Shown one piece after another: positions 1 through 9,729 of a stretch of 64,000 nt of DNA. The notes under the pieces were generated by a model. It did no database searches. It was given only the letters and a program-made list of their open reading frames with translations, and was not told where the DNA came from. The stretch's first letter is position 1; the number at the start of each line of letters is the position of its first letter. The stretch spans positions 434,001 to 498,000 of the forward strand of contig CAWHKC010000003.1 in NCBI GenBank assembly GCA_963829835.1. Direction: 5' to 3'. The translations under genes were made by a program, and so were the position numbers. Origin of the DNA: Berkiella sp963829835 (GTDB lineage Bacteria; Pseudomonadota; Gammaproteobacteria; Berkiellales; Berkiellaceae).

Positions 1-3000
1 ACTTCAGACGGAATGTGGGCTGTTGCTCTGAGTATTTGTTGTGCCGTAATGTTTGTAAAATCAATGGAACCTACAATTGGAGTCAGCTCTTTATCGTTTA
101 TTGGTTCTTTTTCAAAGCATCTGAAAAACTTTCTGATTAAAGCAGAATTAACTTTGTGATACTCTCCTTCAAGCCTAAGTAAATATCGCAAGGGAATATC
201 GAGTTCTTTGTCAAGCAATATCTTAGTTAAATTGGGTATGATTTTATGAATATCGTAATTGTCCTTACCAGCATCAAGACTTTCCATTATAAATAATTCT
301 ATCGCTTCGGGTAGAATGGATTGAGAAGGGATAAGGTTGAATAACGTTTTTATCTGCTCGACTTTCATTTCTTTGGGGGGAATTAATTCCATTATCGCTT
401 TTATCGATATTTCCAATTTTTCAATATCAATTTTTTGAACGCTTAAATAATCTATAAATTGCACGATCAAGTCTTTTGGTGCATCCCTTAGTAGTTGAGG
501 ATTTTTATAGATATCTTCAAAAAGTGACTTTTTTAGACGTTCATATATTGGTTTTAAGTTATCAAATTTATTGTTATTTAAAACAGACTCGATAAGTTCA
601 GGCCCCGCTTGGTTGAGTACATTTGTCCCATGTTTTTCAAGCAAAGATCTTAGCTCATCTTCACTAAAGGATTCATATACTGTTTTTAGACTTTTATCTT
701 TGTCCGTACTGGTTTTTATTAATTGATGAGTTAATTTTAATTGCTCTTCATTGCAGTTCAATATCAGGAGCTTTAACCCTTGAAGATATTGTTGTATTTC
801 AGTTTCATGTGTGAAGAAATTGATATAGTTTTTACAAAAAGTATTTAATAGATACATTTTGTTTTCAGCATCAGCGGCTATAAATACTTTTGCAAAAAGT
901 AAAGGTTGGGTACTAGCTAGTGCGAGATAATTTCTAGGATGGTTTGGGAAGGGTCCTTCTTGAACAACTTTCCAATCGTTACTATTAAAATCAGTTTTCA
1001 TGAAAAGAATTTCAAATAGTTGAGGATTGTCAATTTTTACTAGAGATGAAAAGTTAAAATCCTTATCTGTAAGCAAATGAGACCATTCAATTATTTGATT
1101 GTTCGTGTTCAGCAGCTTAAATAGAAGGTCACCTTTCGTTTTGGGAAGTTTTGCATAGCATTCTAATATAAACTTAACAAGCGTTATTTTTTCTTGTTCA
1201 GTTAAAGTTTCATAATGAATGGCATGAGCTATTTGTTCAACATATTTGGCAAACTGTTCATCACTTATATTTCGATTAAGAATTTTCAAGAATTGTATTT
1301 GGTGTTCAAAAGCACATTTCGGTAAACTGGTACTTAAACATTTCTCAGCTAACGTATGGCTATCATTATTGATACTGTAGTGGAACAGTTTGATATTAAA
1401 TTCATCCTCTTCGACAATGGCGCCTTTATCTAGTAATTTGATGATGATTTCTTGATTGATATTATTGGTCAATGCTCTAGACAAGGCTGTTTCTCCAGCG
1501 TTGTTAAGCATATTAATGTCTTGATCTGAAACTTTATCGATAATAAGCTTAGATTCCTCTGTCAACGTATCATCTGAACAGACAGTATGTAAAATACTAT
1601 CAATTTCTTCATCACTTACTGTTAATTGGCTAGAATCAAAACTCATCAGTAATTTAAGCATTAATTCGCGCATCGATATATTTGCTGGTGAATAGGTATT
1701 TTTTAACCATTTGGCTATTTCAATAGGAGAGGGTGCAACATGTTCTTTATTTTTTGCTATAATATTATCTGCATAAGCTTCCAAGCCTTCTAATCCTAAT
1801 GTACTTTTTAATACTTCTAATGGCACTTTTTCCCCATACGTATTTTTGATATTTGCCAGCGCTGCATCAGCTGCTTTTTTTATATAATTAACTTTACATT
1901 GATTTCCTATATCTAAATTATTAACTTCTTTCACTGAAATGCTTGCATCATCATTCACCATAAAGAGATCATAAAGATCAAGGGATATATCCTCAACTTT
2001 ATACTCTCTCATTAATGTTTTTTCATAAAATGACATGTCATACTCATAAACATACTTAAAAGCATCAAAACAGGATTGCTGTAAATCATTAGCGGTTGGT
2101 GGAATTTCATCAAAAGGTACATCAGGATGCTGTCCCTTTAATACATCCATCAGTACCGTATAAGTTCCAGGTCCACATTGCATCATATCTGGGGTATTGG
2201 GTAATTCAACTCCCGCCCTATACGCATTAGCTTCACCAGGTTGATCTATTTCAGGATTATAGCCTCTGGTGCAACCTAATAATCGTTCGGTGATGGATCG
2301 TAAACGGCTTATCCTGTCTTCCTCATCTAATGGAGCATCTCGTATATTAACGCCATCACTATTTTCCTTTAAGGCTTTCCATATTAGTGCGATAAAATCT
2401 GTATGACTATTATGCGTAACACTGTCAGGTGACACATCTTTGGCTCTTATACGAGTGGCTAAGAATCGAATGGCAGCATCAATTTTTTTAGGTGTAATAA
2501 TGTTGTTTGGATGATTATTTTTAAGATCAATAAGATTATGCATCAAATCTAAGATCTCTTCTTGCACCTCCGTATCGGGATATCTTTTTTGTAATGCACG
2601 AAAATAGCGACCCGTACGTCGGTGTCTTCCACTGCCGTGTGCACTTTGAGTATTGTCAACTTGTTCTCTTAATTCTTGTTCAACGTTTGCTAGCGCAAAC
2701 CCTCTATAAGCCTCTATGGGCGCATTTGCATGAGGAATAGGTTGGTTTGGGATCTCTTGGATCATTAATGTAGCAATTTGATCACATACATCATGGGGGA
2801 CATTTTCAATATTTGGATATTCGCTATAGCAACGTAATATTTCTTGAATGCAACAATTTTTAGCGTGGCCAGGAAATTCTTCTGTTAATGGTTCATGAGA
2901 AAGTAACAGATCTTCAATGATAAAAAATTCATGAGGTCTTAATTCTTGATCAAGAGATAAAGGTTGATTAAGATTAGCGCCTTTTTCTTTTAGGGCCCAG

Positions 3001-3194
3001 ATAAGTTCTAATATTTTACGAACACTGACTTCATCATTTTTTTGGTAAAATTCTTGCAGCTTAAGATAGGCATGTTCTAATAAAAGCTTATCTTCAACAG
3101 GTTGATTTAGATCAATACTGTTATCAATATCCTGAATTTTAACGATGGCTTCATTAAAATTGTCACTTTTAATCAATGCTACTATTTCTGACAT
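1..3194 (-). CDS. Giant ankyrin-repeat-type protein, N-terminal 1064 residues (partial)
   Basis: The reading frame is open from the ATG at 3194 to the left edge, so at least 1064 residues are visible and the C-terminus lies outside the window. No signal peptide or membrane segment is seen; the protein looks soluble and largely helical. Around residues 560-600 there is an ankyrin-like unit (NNAGETALSRAL followed by IIKLLDKGA). The N-terminal 500 residues contain an RGRHRR-like basic patch near residue 180 and otherwise match nothing I recognise. Size, ankyrin unit and neighbourhood fit a secreted effector of an intracellular gammaproteobacterium, but that is inference. The start has no strong Shine-Dalgarno sequence. 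The nearest gene on the same strand begins about 700 bases away, so no operon partner is evident here. Confidence 0.75.
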   Translation of the reverse strand, partial: MSEIVALIKSDNFNEAIVKIQDIDNSIDLNQPVEDKLLLEHAYLKLQEFYQKNDEVSVRKILELIWALKEKGANLNQPLSLDQELRPHEFFIIEDLLLSHEPLTEEFPGHAKNCCIQEILRCYSEYPNIENVPHDVCDQIATLMIQEIPNQPIPHANAPIEAYRGFALANVEQELREQVDNTQSAHGSGRHRRTGRYFRALQKRYPDTEVQEEILDLMHNLIDLKNNHPNNIITPKKIDAAIRFLATRIRAKDVSPDSVTHNSHTDFIALIWKALKENSDGVNIRDAPLDEEDRISRLRSITERLLGCTRGYNPEIDQPGEANAYRAGVELPNTPDMMQCGPGTYTVLMDVLKGQHPDVPFDEIPPTANDLQQSCFDAFKYVYEYDMSFYEKTLMREYKVEDISLDLYDLFMVNDDASISVKEVNNLDIGNQCKVNYIKKAADAALANIKNTYGEKVPLEVLKSTLGLEGLEAYADNIIAKNKEHVAPSPIEIAKWLKNTYSPANISMRELMLKLLMSFDSSQLTVSDEEIDSILHTVCSDDTLTEESKLIIDKVSDQDINMLNNAGETALSRALTNNINQEIIIKLLDKGAIVEEDEFNIKLFHYSINNDSHTLAEKCLSTSLPKCAFEHQIQFLKILNRNISDEQFAKYVEQIAHAIHYETLTEQEKITLVKFILECYAKLPKTKGDLLFKLLNTNNQIIEWSHLLTDKDFNFSSLVKIDNPQLFEILFMKTDFNSNDWKVVQEGPFPNHPRNYLALASTQPLLFAKVFIAADAENKMYLLNTFCKNYINFFTHETEIQQYLQGLKLLILNCNEEQLKLTHQLIKTSTDKDKSLKTVYESFSEDELRSLLEKHGTNVLNQAGPELIESVLNNNKFDNLKPIYERLKKSLFEDIYKNPQLLRDAPKDLIVQFIDYLSVQKIDIEKLEISIKAIMELIPPKEMKVEQIKTLFNLIPSQSILPEAIELFIMESLDAGKDNYDIHKIIPNLTKILLDKELDIPLRYLLRLEGEYHKVNSALIRKFFRCFEKEPINDKELTPIVGSIDFTNITAQQILRATAHIPSE

Positions 3195-3315
3195 ATCGTT
3201 TTATTACTATATAAGTGATTCTTACGAATTTGACAGAATTGGGTTGAAATAGTTCATAATTGGGTGTAGGTAAACGTGAGCTGTCATGCCAGATCTGACA
3301 TGACAGAACAGTTGA

Positions 3316-3912
3316 TTAATGACTTTTCTGTAAAAAACGTCTAGGTTCGGAAACTGTCTGAAGTAAATGTTGTGAGCTACAAGATCTTCTCAGTAGATTC
3401 TCTTGGACTGCAGCAAGTGAAGGTGTATAAGTTGCAGATTGTGCTTCAACAGCATAATCATCTTCACTCTCAGCTTCATGGCTATTGACGCTATCATAAT
3501 CATCATCAAGTAACATTTCATTTAATTCTTCAGCAAGCTCAGTAACTCTTCTTGAAGCAAACTTTGCTTTAGCTTTAGGGCGATTATAAATTTCCTTTTT
3601 GAGACCATCCTTTTTCTCATAACTTGTACCATTTCTCTTAAGTATGAAAGTTACATTCTCAGGAAATAGTATTTTTGGATCATTATTATCAAGTGCTGCA
3701 AAGAATTCATTCAATTTACCATTATCTACATTGATAACTATAACCTTCGGATTATGTTTTTGAATAGGATCAAGCGCTTGCATCAATGCTGCAGCAATCC
3801 ATTTTTTATCAGACTTACTAAGTTTGTTTAGATCTTCTCTTACATTTGCATAGGTTAATTGTTTGAGGATGTAATCAATTGTGAACTGCAGGTGTTGCGT
3901 TTGATATGACAT
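3316..3912 (-). CDS. Hypothetical protein, paralog of the 23.6-kb gene
   Basis: A 198-residue soluble protein of unknown function. I place the start at 3912 rather than at an upstream in-frame ATG at 3990 because AGGAGAG lies six bases before it. The first 100 residues resemble the protein encoded at 23582-24310: both begin with a TxDYIxKQ helix, then a PKxIxI strand, a FF(A/N)xx segment, and a V(T/S)xxLKRxG motif. The C-terminal third is acidic (LLDDDYDS, ESEDDY), then serine-rich and basic. The pairing suggests a small lineage-specific family. A short hydrophobic N-terminal extension in the longer frame is probably not translated. Confidence 0.65.
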   Translation of the reverse strand: MSYQTQHLQFTIDYILKQLTYANVREDLNKLSKSDKKWIAAALMQALDPIQKHNPKVIVINVDNGKLNEFFAALDNNDPKILFPENVTFILKRNGTSYEKKDGLKKEIYNRPKAKAKFASRRVTELAEELNEMLLDDDYDSVNSHEAESEDDYAVEAQSATYTPSLAAVQENLLRRSCSSQHLLQTVSEPRRFLQKSH

Positions 3913-4042
3913 AAGTTGCTCTCCTAGGGGATTGAGAACGAGGGGCCTAATCTCAAGATATGAAAATAGATCAAAGATGTCAAATGCCAATTATGCTGCA
4001 AAAGACAAGCCAATTTTACAAACATCAATTTTGTTGATCTAG

Positions 4043-4906
4043 CTAAACTGATTTCTCAATGTAAAAATCCACAAAAGCTCGGATCTTTGATTCTAAATAG
4101 CGATTGTATTTGTAAACAAGATAACGATTAACTTCAGGTAGAGCATATTCGGATAACACTTCGATAAGTTGTTTATTGCTTAAATATTCTTTTACTTTAT
4201 AATCGTGAACCCAAATTAATCCCAGATGGTTTAGGGCTGCTTTAACCATTTCTTGGGAATCATTTAAATAAAATGAAGGGGTGACATGGATTGATAGTTC
4301 TTTTTTAAAAAAAATGATATCAGCGGATGGCCGATTAGAATGAGCAATATAACGATGATGATTGAGATCAAGAGGCTTTTTAATAGCTTTTGTTTGTGCT
4401 AAATATTCGGGTGAGCAACATAGAACATAACGGGTTTTACTAATCAATTTACGAACACAATCTTCAGGAATAATGCTACTTTCTGATAGGCCAATAATGA
4501 TATCCGTTTCTTGTTGATTAAAATCAGGCAAACTTTCAATTTTGTTTAGTTTTAAGATGATTTTTGGATATCGCTTTGTGAACTCATTTATTATAGGAAA
4601 TATATTATCACTGACTATAATTGACAAGATGCCTGAAGGTTCTTGCTGTTGTGAAATCATTTTCTGATTAGCGCTCTCAACATCCTTAATAATATTTTTA
4701 CAATCCTCATAATAGATCTCACCAAGCTGCGTAAGGGTAAGTTTTCTGGTTGTTCTATTAATTAACTTTACTTTGAGCTCCTCTTCTAAAGCAGAAATTC
4801 GTCTACTTATCTCAGCAGCCGATGTTGCAAGCTTTTTTGCGGCTTGATTAAAACTATTTTCTTGAATAACAGTCACAAAGGACTTCATTTTAGTGTAAGT
4901 ACCCAT
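4043..4906 (-). CDS. LysR-family transcriptional regulator
   Basis: A 287-residue LysR-type regulator. Residues 1-65 form the winged helix-turn-helix: MKSFVTVIQENSFNQAAKKL, then a SAAEISRRISALEEEL recognition helix and the NRTTRKLTLTQLG wing. The remainder is the two-lobed effector-binding domain, slightly short at its C-terminus. It is transcribed divergently from the VOC protein at 5021 with a 114-base gap. That is the usual arrangement in which a LysR protein controls its neighbour and itself. The gap holds two AAAACGTAA direct repeats exactly 40 bases apart (4921 and 4961). The inducer is unknown. The N-terminal MGTYTK before the conserved helix is normal for the family. Confidence 0.9.
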   Translation of the reverse strand: MGTYTKMKSFVTVIQENSFNQAAKKLATSAAEISRRISALEEELKVKLINRTTRKLTLTQLGEIYYEDCKNIIKDVESANQKMISQQQEPSGILSIIVSDNIFPIINEFTKRYPKIILKLNKIESLPDFNQQETDIIIGLSESSIIPEDCVRKLISKTRYVLCCSPEYLAQTKAIKKPLDLNHHRYIAHSNRPSADIIFFKKELSIHVTPSFYLNDSQEMVKAALNHLGLIWVHDYKVKEYLSNKQLIEVLSEYALPEVNRYLVYKYNRYLESKIRAFVDFYIEKSV

Positions 4907-4920
4907 ATTAATTATCGCTC

Positions 4921-4969
4921 AAAACGTAACAATGGATTCTAAAATAACATATTATCAATTAAAACGTAA
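4921..4969. promoter_or_regulatory. Direct repeats in the LysR/VOC divergent promoter region
   Basis: AAAACGTAA occurs at 4921-4929 and 4961-4969, same orientation, exactly 40 bases apart, which places both copies on about the same face of the helix. The region separates a LysR gene from its divergent neighbour, so these are candidate regulator contacts. This is a guess from position and spacing. Confidence 0.35.
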
Positions 4970-5020
4970 TGACTTAATCTACCTCTGTTCTTTTAATTTA
5001 CTTAATAAATGAGGTGATTT

Positions 5021-5872
5021 ATGTCTAATTTGTTCCATTTAGCGATTCATATTCCAAAAAGTGACAATATTTCAATTAAAATGAGAGATTTCTATAAAGA
5101 TATCTTGGGCGGGGATGCTGGGCTAAACCACGATGATCATGCTTTTGCTAAATGTGGTAATACGCTTTTGGCTTTTGAGCCTCGCGATACTGTTGACCCT
5201 CAAACATTGTCCTTTTTTGCAACACCGGATGAGATGATTGAAAGAATTCAAAGAAATTGTGAATTAGCTAAGCTAGGTTATCAAAAAGATGAAAAAGGGA
5301 AAATTACTTTGCTTGACCCTGCAGGAAATATATTGTCTTTTGAGCGTCAAAGTCCCAATTCCCCAATAAAAGCCATGGGGATGAGAGTTGAATTAGGGGC
5401 GATTGATTTAGATAAAACTAAAGCATTTTACCAATCGCATTTTGATTGTCAGGTTCAAGAGAAGGAAGATGCGCTGAGTGTCAATTTCTTTGAGCATGAG
5501 TTACTTTTTTCACGTAGAAGAAAAGTTGGTGAAGGATTTGCTTTAACGGATAAGGTGGTAAAACAAGCAAAAGAAACCCAGCTTCTTGTGGCAGAACATT
5601 TTGGTGTTTCAGATCTTTCAAAAGAGCGTATATCGCAATTTATAGAAGGGTTTGAAGATGGAAAGGGTTGTTTGTTAACACCTATGCTTGCCAATGAAGA
5701 TACTAAGTATGAGGAAATCTACACATTCGTTCAGGATCCTAACGGCTATGCTGTTGAGTTAAGGTACCTTAAAAATCCAAATTTTACACTGGAGGATGTA
5801 GAGAAATTAGCACAGCAAAATGAGAATGTCGTCAAGAGAGAGTATGTGGTTGCACGAGAGAATAGGCCATAG
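5021..5872 (+). CDS. Two-domain VOC (glyoxalase/dioxygenase fold) protein
   Basis: A 283-residue protein with two vicinal-oxygen-chelate modules. The first (about 1-115) opens with FHLAIHIPKSD and FYKDILGG, and closes with LLDPAGNILSFE. The second (about 118-255) opens with GMRVELGAIDLDKTKAFYQ and closes with VQDPNGYAVELRYL. Family members bind a divalent metal with His/Glu residues and act as glyoxalases, dioxygenases, epimerases or antibiotic-binding proteins; the substrate cannot be told from sequence. A Shine-Dalgarno AGGTG sits before the ATG. The divergent LysR gene is the likely regulator. A short insertion between the last strands of module two (about residues 180-230) is larger than usual. 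Confidence 0.8.
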   Translation: MSNLFHLAIHIPKSDNISIKMRDFYKDILGGDAGLNHDDHAFAKCGNTLLAFEPRDTVDPQTLSFFATPDEMIERIQRNCELAKLGYQKDEKGKITLLDPAGNILSFERQSPNSPIKAMGMRVELGAIDLDKTKAFYQSHFDCQVQEKEDALSVNFFEHELLFSRRRKVGEGFALTDKVVKQAKETQLLVAEHFGVSDLSKERISQFIEGFEDGKGCLLTPMLANEDTKYEEIYTFVQDPNGYAVELRYLKNPNFTLEDVEKLAQQNENVVKREYVVARENRP

Positions 5873-5913
5873 ACTCAAGTGCCCCTCAAATTCATAATTT
5901 CAGACGGAAGGTT

Positions 5914-5970
5914 TGCTGATTAAGATAAATGGATAGGGTAGATGCCCTATCTGCATGTACTTAATCAGCA
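5914..5970. repeat. Nested inverted repeat
   Basis: Outer arms TGCTGATTAAG (5914-5924) and CTTAATCAGCA (5960-5970) are a perfect 11-bp match. Inside them GATAGGG (5932-5938) and CCCTATC (5945-5951) form a second stem around a six-base loop. There is no T-run, so a simple terminator is unlikely. It may be a processing site, an operator for the following gene, or a small extragenic palindrome. Confidence 0.6.
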
Positions 5971-6023
5971 GATATATTTAGTATAATAACTTAAATATTT
6001 AAATATTATGTGTAGTTAAGAGC

Positions 6024-7868
6024 ATGTTAGATTTACAAAGTACTCTAAAACAGCTTATGAAGCGAAGGGAAGAAATTCTTAAGCAAAAAAATGTGCCCAT
6101 AGAGTATAACCAAAGAAATATTGTCAGTTTAAAAGCAGTTACATCGTGGAATGCTGCTGAAATGACTGTGCAAAAAAAATATAATCGAATATTGCACTCT
6201 GGGTACAGTGATTTAAGCGCAAATGAGATTATTGAACTTGCATTATCAACTAAAGAAGAATGGTTGACAGATTTTGTTTGCCCAAAGGTTGAACATGCTT
6301 GTAAATTAAATATAGCAGCGGATTTAATTAGCCAATTCAAAGTATCCTCCGAAGAACTTAATGGAAAAGTTCAACAAATATATAATGACATCACTAGCAA
6401 GAATAAGACTTTTCTAGGTCAAATAGCAGCTAAGATAAATTCTGAGATAAACAGTGACGCCACTAAAGCGCGAATTCTAGCGAATGCTCGTGAGTCTATG
6501 AACAATCAATATCCTGCTGTTGAAGATGGCGCTCTTTTACAGTCATTTATTGTCGTTGAAGAACAAAAACATAAGAAAAAACTAACAAATACGATATTAA
6601 AGCAACAACTTTCAATGTTCTACAAAGACATAGCAATTCAACATGGACTTACGCATAAAAAGAAATACCCGAAAGGACAAAATGTTGACTATTCTATTTT
6701 AGGGGCTGCTGGTAGCGGAAAAAGTACTATTTCACAAAAGCTCCTCAAAGGTGATAAGACAGATTATGTAGTTTTAGCAACTGATGACTATCGCAGTGTT
6801 TATTTAGATGAAACGACAGAAAGAGAAGAAACAGTCCAAGTATTTACAAGAACTCAAGATACTGCCTTTTCAATAAAGGAATTAGTACAAGAACGATTGT
6901 CGGAATCATCAGAAAGCCGACCGAATGTTATTTTAGATTGTGTGTCTCTTGAAGGATGGCATCGAAAACTACTTGAAAATAATAAACACACTATTTCAAT
7001 TGTTGCTTGTTTGAATGATGTAACCGTTGTTCCTTTACGTGCTTATTATCGAGCCATTGATGAAAATAGTAGTCCTGCTGATAAAGGAAGACATGTAAAT
7101 ACTTCAGCTCTACTTAAGGGGCATGCTGATTCAAGTGCACGTTTACTAACAAGTATTCCAAAAGATATACAAACACATTTATATGATACCAATGTGCCTA
7201 AAGGATCTGTTTCACCTATAATGGCGACAATTGACACTGAAAATGGCAAGCATCAAGTTAAAGTCTTTGAACTGGAAAAATTATCTACTTTTTTAGTTAA
7301 AGCTAATTTAAACCATGAAGCTACTAAAAAATGTGATCTCTACTACCGTGAAGATGTAACAGATTATAGATGTACATTTGATACCCAATATAAAGCAGAG
7401 CAGATTTTAAATTTAAGTTCTTCGAACAAACCTTTTAAGCTAGAAAGCTATGAAGTGATTTTGTATTCAAAACTAAAACATCCTTACGCAAAAATTATTG
7501 CTGACAAAGATAATAAAATTCATTTAAAAGTACTAGATCATCAAACAATGAATGAAATATTATTTAAGCATGACAAGGGTGAGTCTAGAATTTTAAAAAA
7601 TATTTTGATGCAGATTCACTTTGGATCATTAAAGAAAGTTCGAGAAGAAATTAAACGAGTGGGCAGAAAACAATCGCTTGATGTAGCCTACAATCATCTC
7701 CTACCTATTAATGAATCTCAAATACCTGTGGTTATTTCAAACGTAAATTCCACGCTTAATCAATTTGATAGAATGAAAGAATCCAGAGGTCCCGTTGTTG
7801 ACCTTAAGCCTTTAATTTGTAGAAATAGGACTTTTGATAATTTCAGACGGATAAAGTTAAGTAAATAG
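6024..7868 (+). CDS. Zeta-toxin-like P-loop kinase with helical N-terminus
   Basis: A 614-residue protein. Residues 1-220 are helical and unrecognised. A Walker A motif GAAGSGKST occurs at 227-235, followed by TDDYRSVYL (253-261). That order is typical of zeta-toxin and related small-molecule or protein kinases, where the DDYR acidic pair helps place the substrate. Further on, an RAYYRAID segment near residue 340 could supply the phosphate-binding arginines. Zeta toxins phosphorylate UDP-N-acetylglucosamine, but related domains occur in secreted effectors, and no epsilon-like antitoxin gene is adjacent. I therefore favour an effector or orphan kinase; this is inference. The Shine-Dalgarno is weak, so the exact start is uncertain. 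Residues 450-614 are unrecognised. Confidence 0.6.
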   Translation: MLDLQSTLKQLMKRREEILKQKNVPIEYNQRNIVSLKAVTSWNAAEMTVQKKYNRILHSGYSDLSANEIIELALSTKEEWLTDFVCPKVEHACKLNIAADLISQFKVSSEELNGKVQQIYNDITSKNKTFLGQIAAKINSEINSDATKARILANARESMNNQYPAVEDGALLQSFIVVEEQKHKKKLTNTILKQQLSMFYKDIAIQHGLTHKKKYPKGQNVDYSILGAAGSGKSTISQKLLKGDKTDYVVLATDDYRSVYLDETTEREETVQVFTRTQDTAFSIKELVQERLSESSESRPNVILDCVSLEGWHRKLLENNKHTISIVACLNDVTVVPLRAYYRAIDENSSPADKGRHVNTSALLKGHADSSARLLTSIPKDIQTHLYDTNVPKGSVSPIMATIDTENGKHQVKVFELEKLSTFLVKANLNHEATKKCDLYYREDVTDYRCTFDTQYKAEQILNLSSSNKPFKLESYEVILYSKLKHPYAKIIADKDNKIHLKVLDHQTMNEILFKHDKGESRILKNILMQIHFGSLKKVREEIKRVGRKQSLDVAYNHLLPINESQIPVVISNVNSTLNQFDRMKESRGPVVDLKPLICRNRTFDNFRRIKLSK

Positions 7869-7926
7869 CTAGAATTGGTTTGTATTCCATATTTAACAAT
7901 GTTATAAAAAGTGTAACAATTTTTTT

Positions 7927-9729
7927 ATGGATAAAGAAATGCGCTTACTAACCATTATATTGCTTTCATTTTTGTTTATTAGAGCAGCTTTTGCGCATGA
8001 AAATACCTCTTTAAAGTGTCGTTGTTTACCTAATCAAGATTGTTGGCCCAGCGAGAGTGATTGGGGTAGCTTATCAAAACAGTTATCAAAACCCTTAGTG
8101 AAACCAAAGTCTGAATTATCACCCTGCAAAGAAAACGAAAAAAGTGCAGCCTGCCAATTAGCCTTAAAAAATATGCAAAATCCTTTTTATGTACAATCCC
8201 TTCCTGGTGAGACAATGAGTCAAGGATGGTACAAAGCCTGGGATAGTCAATTAAGTGAATATGCCGTCGAGGCCCAGTCTACGAAGGATGTTGTAGCTGC
8301 GGTTAATTTTGCACGTCAACATAATATAAAAGTCGTTATAAAAGGTGCGGGCCATGATTACTTAGGGCGCAACACAGGTCCTGATTCGCTGTTGATATGG
8401 ACTCACCCCATGCGCAAAATTACCATGCATGAAAAGTTTAAACCCCTTGGCTGTCCTAACACAGTAAAAAGTGTTCAAGCGGTTACAGTTGAAGCCGGTA
8501 CGCGCTGGATTGATGCTTATACAGAAGTCACCACTAAAAATAAACGTTATGTTCAAGGTGGCGGTTGCGCGTCAGTAGGAGCAGCTGGTGGTTTTACGCA
8601 AGGCGGAGGTTTTGGATCCTTCTCTAAAAAGTATGGAACCAGTGCAGGAAATGTGTTGCAAGTAGAAATTGTCACAGCTGATGGTAAAACACTTATCGCT
8701 AATGAATGTCAAAATGACGATTTGTTTTGGGCTGTGCGAGGAGGTGGCGGTTCAACTTTTGGCGTGGTCACCCAAATGACCTTGCAAACGTTTAATTTAC
8801 CAAAAAACTTTGGCATTTATAAAGGAAAGATAACAGCTAAATCAGATGAGGATTATCAAAAGCTTATCAAACAATTTATGAGCTTTTATAGAGATAGCTT
8901 AAACAATGAACACTGGGGCGAACAATTCGCATTCAATAAAGATAATACCATCAGTATATTTATGTTATTTCAGGGGTTATCCAAAGAACAAACAGTTCAA
9001 GTTTGGCAACCATTGCAAAAATGGTTAAATAAATCGCCAAACTATACTTTTGAAAATGAGATCTTCACCATACCAGCCAATAGAATGTGGGATTATCAAT
9101 TTTGGAAGCAATCTCGGCCCGATCTGGTGGTCCTGGATTCAAGGGCCAATGCACCAAAAGATCAATTTTGGTGGGCGCCCAATAGTGGCGAAGCATCTAA
9201 GTATTGGTATACCTATTTATCCAGATGGATACCCATCAGCTTGTTTGAAGAAGATAAGGTTAATCAATTAGCAGATACCGTATTTAAAGCGTCAAGGTTA
9301 GCGCCGATTACTCTGCATGCCAATAAAGGCATGGCGGGGGCTGCAAATGATGCCTTGGTACGATCCAAACGAAGCGCCATTAATCCCGTTGTTTATGATG
9401 CTGGCGCGTTGGTTATTATTGCAGCCGGTAGTAATAACGTTTTTCCTGGTGTCAAAGGGAAAGAACCAAATGATGTTGAGATTGCCAATATAGTTAAGAC
9501 TTATGGTAATGCTTATAACCTCATTAAAGAAATCACACCAAATGCTGGCACGTATGTCAATGAGGCCGACTATTTTGAAAAAGACTGGCAAACATCCTTT
9601 TGGGGTGAAAACTACGGCAAGCTTGATGCCATTAAGAAAAAATATGACCCCGATGGGCTGTTCTATTGCCATCATTGCGTAGGCAGTGAATTGTGGGACC
9701 AGAAGGGCATGTGCAAAGTCAATGCTTAA
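7927..9729 (+). CDS. Secreted berberine-bridge-type FAD oxidoreductase
   Basis: A 600-residue exported flavoprotein. The signal peptide ends at about AFA-HE. The FAD-binding PCMH domain (about 100-290) carries GAGHDYLGR with His143, and QGGGCASVGAAGG with Cys214. These are the positions used for bicovalent FAD attachment (8-alpha-histidyl and 6-S-cysteinyl) in berberine-bridge enzymes. The C-terminus has the BBE motif: an NEADY strand, FWGENYGKL, KKKYDPDGLF and a CHHC at 581-584. Such enzymes oxidise alcohols, sugars or phenolics with oxygen and release peroxide; the substrate is unknown here. An alternative start is the ATG at 7939, which is better spaced from a weak GGA. The 3' end overlaps the next gene by eight bases, implying co-transcription. 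Confidence 0.85.
   Translation: MDKEMRLLTIILLSFLFIRAAFAHENTSLKCRCLPNQDCWPSESDWGSLSKQLSKPLVKPKSELSPCKENEKSAACQLALKNMQNPFYVQSLPGETMSQGWYKAWDSQLSEYAVEAQSTKDVVAAVNFARQHNIKVVIKGAGHDYLGRNTGPDSLLIWTHPMRKITMHEKFKPLGCPNTVKSVQAVTVEAGTRWIDAYTEVTTKNKRYVQGGGCASVGAAGGFTQGGGFGSFSKKYGTSAGNVLQVEIVTADGKTLIANECQNDDLFWAVRGGGGSTFGVVTQMTLQTFNLPKNFGIYKGKITAKSDEDYQKLIKQFMSFYRDSLNNEHWGEQFAFNKDNTISIFMLFQGLSKEQTVQVWQPLQKWLNKSPNYTFENEIFTIPANRMWDYQFWKQSRPDLVVLDSRANAPKDQFWWAPNSGEASKYWYTYLSRWIPISLFEEDKVNQLADTVFKASRLAPITLHANKGMAGAANDALVRSKRSAINPVVYDAGALVIIAAGSNNVFPGVKGKEPNDVEIANIVKTYGNAYNLIKEITPNAGTYVNEADYFEKDWQTSFWGENYGKLDAIKKKYDPDGLFYCHHCVGSELWDQKGMCKVNA

Noticed and set aside
1..7850. TTCAGACGGA seen at 3, 5899 and 7845
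   Set aside because: Two of the three copies lie in coding sequence in different contexts, with no shared flanks. Probably chance.
6024..7868. Toxin-antitoxin module with the zeta-like kinase
   Set aside because: No small antitoxin gene lies next to it on either side, so a module cannot be supported.
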